Positions 59,377 through 64,000 of a stretch of DNA of 64,000 nt are shown here, piece after piece. The DNA comes from DYRG01 sp041161065 (GTDB taxonomy: Bacteria; Pseudomonadota; Gammaproteobacteria; Beggiatoales; Beggiatoaceae): the NCBI GenBank assembly GCA_041161065.1, contig JBEAVE010000034.1:1-64000 (forward strand), written 5' to 3'. The translations under genes and the position numbers were made by a program. Numbering within the stretch: the stretch's first letter is position 1; every line of letters begins with the position of its first letter. The notes under the pieces were generated by a model that ran no database searches, was not told where the DNA came from, and worked only from the letters and a program-made list of their open reading frames with translations.

Positions 59377-61092
59377 ATGTACATTCGTTCTAAGTTTAAC
59401 CTAAATATCGCGCTAATACTATCCTGTTTGTTATTAAGCGGGATTGCGAGTTTCTTTTTTGTGCATAATGTGGCGAATTTATCAATCAATGTCGTCGATC
59501 AAAATGCAACGCCGTCCTCTAAAATAAACTATATTGAAAAACTTACCCTCAATAAAATGATGCGCCTAATTACCCATGTGAGCATCTCTGATTTCAAATT
59601 GATGGAAAATTTAGAAACAGAAATCATAGCTATCGATAAACAATTGCTCTCCGCATTTAAAGAATTTGAAGAATACACCCAACAACATAATGTTGATAAT
59701 AATATAGAAGATTATCAGCATTGGGAAATGTTCAAAAAGAACTGGAATACCTTTAATGAACTTGCAAATAAAATTATAGCATCAAGCCATGAATTTGTGA
59801 AAGAAGATGCGCTGGATTTAATTATTCGCCAAGAACAAGCAAATTATAATGCGGCTTTAACTAATTTAGGAAAAATAAAAGATATTCATCAAACTAATAT
59901 GGAAACCCTTAGAACCCAAATTGAGGATTTGCGCGATATTGCAATATGGATTATTGCATGGGGAACAATTTTGATTACATTATTGATGATTGTTTTTTTA
60001 TTAAAAATAGGTCGAAGTATTGCGGGTTCTTTAAATAACGCGGTGAATTATGCGCAGCAAGTTGCCGAAGGTTATTTGGAAACAAAAGCTACTGATCTTT
60101 ATAAAGATGAAATCGGTAATATTTTGAGAGCAATGTTTGGTATGAGTGCAAATTTAACCGATATAATCAATAAGGTAAGAGATCAAGCCGATCATTTATT
60201 CTTGATTTCAAAACAAGTCAATCAAACCGCACAACGTATGAACAGAAATGCGTCGATGCAAGCCGCCGGCATTGAGCAAACGAGTGCATCTTTGCAAGAA
60301 ATGGCATCATCAATTAGTCAAAACAACAATAATGCAAAATCAACAGAGGAAATTGCTTTACAAAGTGCTTCAAAAGCCAATGAAGGTGGGCAAGCTGTTC
60401 GTGAAACAATGTTGGCTATGCAAGAGATTGCATCTAAAATAACCATGATAGAGGAAATCGCGTACAAAACAAACATTCTAGCATTAAATGCTGCTATTGA
60501 AGCGGCGAGAGCAGGAGAACACGGTTTGGGTTTTGCGGTGGTTGCTTCAGAGGTGCAAAAATTAGCTGAAAATAGTCAAACCGCCGCGCAAGAAATTAAG
60601 AAACTTACCACTAATAGCGTCCACATTGCAGAACACGCCGGACAATTACTCAATACCATTGTACCTTCAATTCAAAAAACCGCCGAATTAGTTCAAGAAA
60701 TTGCCGCCGCTTCTCAAGAACAAACCGCTGGCGTTGAACAAATCAATACTGCGGTTTCACAATTAGATCAAATTTCTCAACAAAATGCCGCCGCTTCTGA
60801 AGAACTAGCCAGTGCTGCTGAGCAATTAGATAGCCAATCTCAACATCTATTACAAATGATTGCATTTTTTAATTTCAAACAAGTAGAACCTTCCTTAGAA
60901 AAATCTCCAGAAACACCTAAAGAACCTCAAAAGAAAACGATTTCTTCTAACGTCACCGTTTCTCAAAGCACTCTCGAGAAAACACCCCCCGTTGTTTCTA
61001 AAAAAACACAAGTCGTTAAACCCCCTTCCATTCCAATAAAATCGGATTCAAAAACCAATCCCGCTTCTGAAAATGATTTTGAGAAATTTTAA
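59377..61092 (+). CDS. Methyl-accepting chemotaxis protein
   Basis: 571 residues. TM1 (about 9-31), a four-helix-bundle periplasmic domain, TM2 (about 190-210), HAMP (about 212-265), and a signalling domain whose hairpin tip reads KTNILALNAAIEAARAGEHGLGFAVVA. Gln/Glu methylation-region heptads flank it. The C-terminal ~75 residues are Pro/Lys/Ser-rich without a CheR pentapeptide. GAGGA precedes the start. The stop overlaps the mfd start by one base. Confidence 0.93.
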   Translation: MYIRSKFNLNIALILSCLLLSGIASFFFVHNVANLSINVVDQNATPSSKINYIEKLTLNKMMRLITHVSISDFKLMENLETEIIAIDKQLLSAFKEFEEYTQQHNVDNNIEDYQHWEMFKKNWNTFNELANKIIASSHEFVKEDALDLIIRQEQANYNAALTNLGKIKDIHQTNMETLRTQIEDLRDIAIWIIAWGTILITLLMIVFLLKIGRSIAGSLNNAVNYAQQVAEGYLETKATDLYKDEIGNILRAMFGMSANLTDIINKVRDQADHLFLISKQVNQTAQRMNRNASMQAAGIEQTSASLQEMASSISQNNNNAKSTEEIALQSASKANEGGQAVRETMLAMQEIASKITMIEEIAYKTNILALNAAIEAARAGEHGLGFAVVASEVQKLAENSQTAAQEIKKLTTNSVHIAEHAGQLLNTIVPSIQKTAELVQEIAAASQEQTAGVEQINTAVSQLDQISQQNAAASEELASAAEQLDSQSQHLLQMIAFFNFKQVEPSLEKSPETPKEPQKKTISSNVTVSQSTLEKTPPVVSKKTQVVKPPSIPIKSDSKTNPASENDFEKF

Positions 61093-64000
61093 TGAATAAA
61101 GTCTTTCAACTTGCCTTACCAAATAAAGCAGGCATTCGATTTCATTGGAGTCAATTATTGGGTTGTGGTGCGGGTTTAATTATTAGTGAAACAGCCCTGC
61201 AATATCATGGTTTGACTGTTCTCATTACAACGGATAGTTTGAATGCCCAACGTTTAGCCGAAGAAATTACTTTTTTCTCTCATCATCAATTAACAATCCT
61301 ACATTTTCCAGATTGGGAAACGCTGCCTTATGATGCGTTTTCTCCTCATCAAGATATTATTTCTGAACGCTTAACAACTTTATATCAATTAGCGGATAAG
61401 AAACAGGCGGTTTTGATTGTGCCTGTGATTACTATTTTGCAACGTTTAGCTCCTCGATATTATGTGCAAGGAAATAGTTTAATTTTAAGCGTTGGACAAA
61501 CCTTAGATCGTGAGAAACTTCGAGTACGTTTAGAAACCAATGGTTATCGTTGTGTGCAACAAGTGATGGAACACGGTGAGTTTGCGGTTCGAGGTTCAAT
61601 TTTTGATCTCTTTCCGATGGGTAGCAAAGTTCCTTATCGTATTGATTTATTAGATAATATAGTCGATAGTTTGCGCGCTTTTGATCCTGAAACTCAACGA
61701 ACAAAACACAAAACAAATCAAATCTATTTATTACCCGCTAATGAGTTTCCTTTAACGAAAGAATCTATTAATTTATTTCGAGAGCAATGGTGCGCAACGT
61801 TCAAACCTGATCCTAAACTTTCTCCCGTGTTTCGTGATATTACAAAAGGTCACGTTTCTGCGGGTATTGAATACTATTTGCCGTTGTTTTTTGAAAAGAC
61901 TGAATTATTATTTGATTATTTGCCTGAGCAAACGCTTATTATTTTTAATGACGACTTAAAAGAAACGGTAGAAACTTTTTGGCAAGATTTGAATTATCGT
62001 TATGAACAACTACGTCATGATATTGAAAGACCGATTCTTGAACCTGCCCGTTTATATTTGCGATTTGAAGAATTATTTCATGAATTAAAGCAATATCCGC
62101 AAATTTCTATTGGAAAAACCACAGAGAAAAGTTTTAACTTTCCATTACAAATATCGCCCAATTTACCGATTGATGTGCGAGCAACTGAACCGCTAAGTGC
62201 GTTGAAGGATTTTTTGGCGCATTTCGATGGCAAGGTGTTAATTGTTGCGGAAACAGCGGGTCGGCGTCAAATTTTGCTGGATTTACTTAAAAAATATCAT
62301 TATCAACCTCAACTTGTTGAAAATTGGTCTGATTTTCTTAATCAAAAAACTACTTTTGCCTTAACCGTTGCCCCTCTGTTTGAAGGTCTAATTTTAACCA
62401 CACCAAATGTAGCTATAATCAGTGAAACTCAGCTATTTGGCGAGAGAGTTGCCCAGCGTCGCCGCCGCAAAAGTAGCGAATCCCGTGATCCTGATGCGGT
62501 AATTAGAAATCTTACGGAATTGCACGTTGGATCGCCTGTTGTGCATGAAGAGCATGGTGTGGGTCGATATTTGGGATTAGAAACCTTAACAATCAACGAG
62601 ATACAAACTGAATTTTTAAAATTAGAGTACGCGGGTGATGCTAAATTATATGTGCCGGTGACGGCGTTGCATTTAATTAGTCGTTTTACGGGCGTTGATC
62701 CAGAACACGCGCCTTTACATAGACTTGGAAGCGGGCAGTGGCAAAAGGCAAAGCGTAAAGCCGCCGAAAAAGTGCGTGATGTTGCCGCAGAATTATTGGG
62801 GATTTACGCACAACGCGCAGCGCGACAAGGTCATGTTTTTAAACAAAATATAGCGGAATATCAAGCGTTTGCAGCAGGATTTCCCTTTGAAGAAACCCCC
62901 GATCAACAAAATGCCATCGATGCGGTGTTGGCGGACATGACTTCTTCAAAACCGATGGATCGCTTGATTTGTGGCGATGTGGGTTTTGGCAAAACCGAAG
63001 TGGCAATGCGGGCGGCGTTTGTTGCGGTGCAAGATGGGAAGCAAGTTGCGGTTTTAGTGCCCACAACTTTATTGGCACAGCAGCATTTTCAGAACTTTGG
63101 CGACCGTTTTGCCGATTGGGCGGTAAAAGTCGAACAATTGTCAAGATTTCGCTCGCCAAAACAACAAGCTACGATTTTAGAAAATATCGAAAATGGGCAA
63201 ATCGATATTGTCATTGGAACGCATAAATTATTACAAAATAATATTAAATTCAAACGGTTAGGGCTTATCATTATTGATGAGGAACATCGTTTTGGGGTGC
63301 GCCAAAAAGAGCATTTTAAATCCCTGCGTTCTGAAGTGGATATTTTAACCATGACCGCAACTCCCATTCCGAGATCGTTGAATTTAGCCTTATCAGATTT
63401 ACGGGATTTATCGATTATCGCCACGCCGCCCGCCAAACGTTTAGCGGTGAAAACCTTTGTTCAAGAATGGAATAAACCATTGATTATAGAAGCTATTCAT
63501 CGTGAATTACGGCGCGGCGGTCAAGTTTATTTCTTACATAATGATATTGATACGATTAAGAAAATTGCTAATGAATTAGAGGAACTTGCTCCCGAAGCAC
63601 GCATAAGAACTGCGCACGGACAAATGCCAGAACGTGAATTAGAACAAGTCATGCAAGATTTCTATCATCGACGTTTCAACGTGTTAGTTTGTACAACCAT
63701 TATTGAAACAGGAATTGATATTCCAACTGCAAATACCATTATTATTAATCGGGCGGATAAATTTGGTTTGGCGCAATTATATCAATTGAGAGGAAGAGTC
63801 GGGCGTTCTCACCATCGAGCGTATGCGTATTTGATTACGCCACCGAAGAAATCAATTACTGAAGATGCCATCAAACGTTTAGATGCGTTAAGTGCGTTAG
63901 AAGAACTTGGGGTTGGATTCACCTTAGCAACTCACGATTTAGAAATACGCGGCGCGGGAGAATTATTAGGAGATGAACAAAGCGGTCACGTTCAAGAAAT
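61092..64000 (+). CDS. mfd: Transcription-repair coupling factor Mfd (cut by window end)
   Basis: The first 969 codons of Mfd, which removes stalled RNA polymerase and recruits UvrA. Present: the UvrB-like N-terminal module (about 1-340, FPDWETLPYDAFSPHQDI), the RNA-polymerase-interacting domain (HVGSPVVHEEHGVGRYLGL), and the RecG-like translocase with Walker A GDVGFGKTE (Lys634), DEEH box 729-732, TATPIPRS and QLRGRVGRS. About 180 residues, including the C-terminal D7 domain, lie beyond the window. Start ATG 61092. Confidence 0.96.
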   Translation, partial: MNKVFQLALPNKAGIRFHWSQLLGCGAGLIISETALQYHGLTVLITTDSLNAQRLAEEITFFSHHQLTILHFPDWETLPYDAFSPHQDIISERLTTLYQLADKKQAVLIVPVITILQRLAPRYYVQGNSLILSVGQTLDREKLRVRLETNGYRCVQQVMEHGEFAVRGSIFDLFPMGSKVPYRIDLLDNIVDSLRAFDPETQRTKHKTNQIYLLPANEFPLTKESINLFREQWCATFKPDPKLSPVFRDITKGHVSAGIEYYLPLFFEKTELLFDYLPEQTLIIFNDDLKETVETFWQDLNYRYEQLRHDIERPILEPARLYLRFEELFHELKQYPQISIGKTTEKSFNFPLQISPNLPIDVRATEPLSALKDFLAHFDGKVLIVAETAGRRQILLDLLKKYHYQPQLVENWSDFLNQKTTFALTVAPLFEGLILTTPNVAIISETQLFGERVAQRRRRKSSESRDPDAVIRNLTELHVGSPVVHEEHGVGRYLGLETLTINEIQTEFLKLEYAGDAKLYVPVTALHLISRFTGVDPEHAPLHRLGSGQWQKAKRKAAEKVRDVAAELLGIYAQRAARQGHVFKQNIAEYQAFAAGFPFEETPDQQNAIDAVLADMTSSKPMDRLICGDVGFGKTEVAMRAAFVAVQDGKQVAVLVPTTLLAQQHFQNFGDRFADWAVKVEQLSRFRSPKQQATILENIENGQIDIVIGTHKLLQNNIKFKRLGLIIIDEEHRFGVRQKEHFKSLRSEVDILTMTATPIPRSLNLALSDLRDLSIIATPPAKRLAVKTFVQEWNKPLIIEAIHRELRRGGQVYFLHNDIDTIKKIANELEELAPEARIRTAHGQMPERELEQVMQDFYHRRFNVLVCTTIIETGIDIPTANTIIINRADKFGLAQLYQLRGRVGRSHHRAYAYLITPPKKSITEDAIKRLDALSALEELGVGFTLATHDLEIRGAGELLGDEQSGHVQE

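Overview
The window looks like a piece of a low-GC, motile gammaproteobacterial chromosome. The gene families (cbb3 oxidase, HemX/HemY, PilT/PilU, MetG with a C-terminal tRNA-binding domain, many hybrid kinases) would suit a gliding, respiratory, Beggiatoa/Thiotrichales-like organism. That placement is inference from gene content; there is no rRNA gene to confirm it.

Layout. 1-900: the 3' end of a tyrosine recombinase gene, a 3'-tRNA remnant (probable att site), a nuclease-like gene cut at that remnant, and a 100-bp palindrome. 0.9-13.3 kb: a secreted CAP protein, then a signalling block of hybrid histidine kinases, a diguanylate cyclase and a degenerate REC-REC-GGDEF protein, interrupted by metG and rppH. 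13.5-16.6 kb: remnants of an IS1-like element, then a Pat-like acyl-CoA synthetase/acetyltransferase. 16.8-22.2 kb: ergothioneine genes egtB-egtD and the haem genes hemD-hemX-hemY.

22.2-25.6 kb: a toxin-antitoxin island of six modules plus one orphan antitoxin-like gene. Five of the six toxins are broken: two are truncated, two are frameshifted and one has a nonsense codon. Most antitoxins are still open. Hairpin leader repeats recur between modules, and a large inverted-repeat element bounds the island. 25.9-28.7 kb: a large secreted SLH/phosphodiester-glycosidase protein that appears to start at ACG.

29-32 kb: ccoNOQP cytochrome cbb3 oxidase. 32.3-35.9 kb, the most interesting locus: a PAS histidine kinase followed by a SiaA-SiaB-SiaC-like partner-switching set. 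Here the SiaA-like PP2C phosphatase carries an N-terminal membrane domain with the Asp/Tyr/Cys/His pattern of ethylene-receptor (ETR1) copper/ethylene-binding domains. 35.9-39.7 kb: a TrpD-like enzyme and a porin/FMN-binding/PepSY operon behind a Fur-box-like site. 39.9-44.3 kb: an Amt ammonium transporter fused to a histidine kinase, a Sco-like protein and another membrane kinase.

44.3-54 kb: mostly housekeeping genes (gmk, trpB2, a Gph-like HAD phosphatase, sppA, a glycosyltransferase, DUF1015, MEMO, tatD, rsmD, a Fur-family regulator). 54-58.2 kb: a coiled-coil protein and three tandem pilus-retraction ATPases. 58.4-64 kb: a periplasmic substrate-binding protein, a chemoreceptor, and mfd running off the end. 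Several operons use 4-nt ATGA stop/start overlaps (the kinase pair at 2.5 kb, egtB-egtD, hemD-hemX-hemY, FMN/PepSY, sppA/TPR). All functions are read from motifs and context only; no database search was possible.
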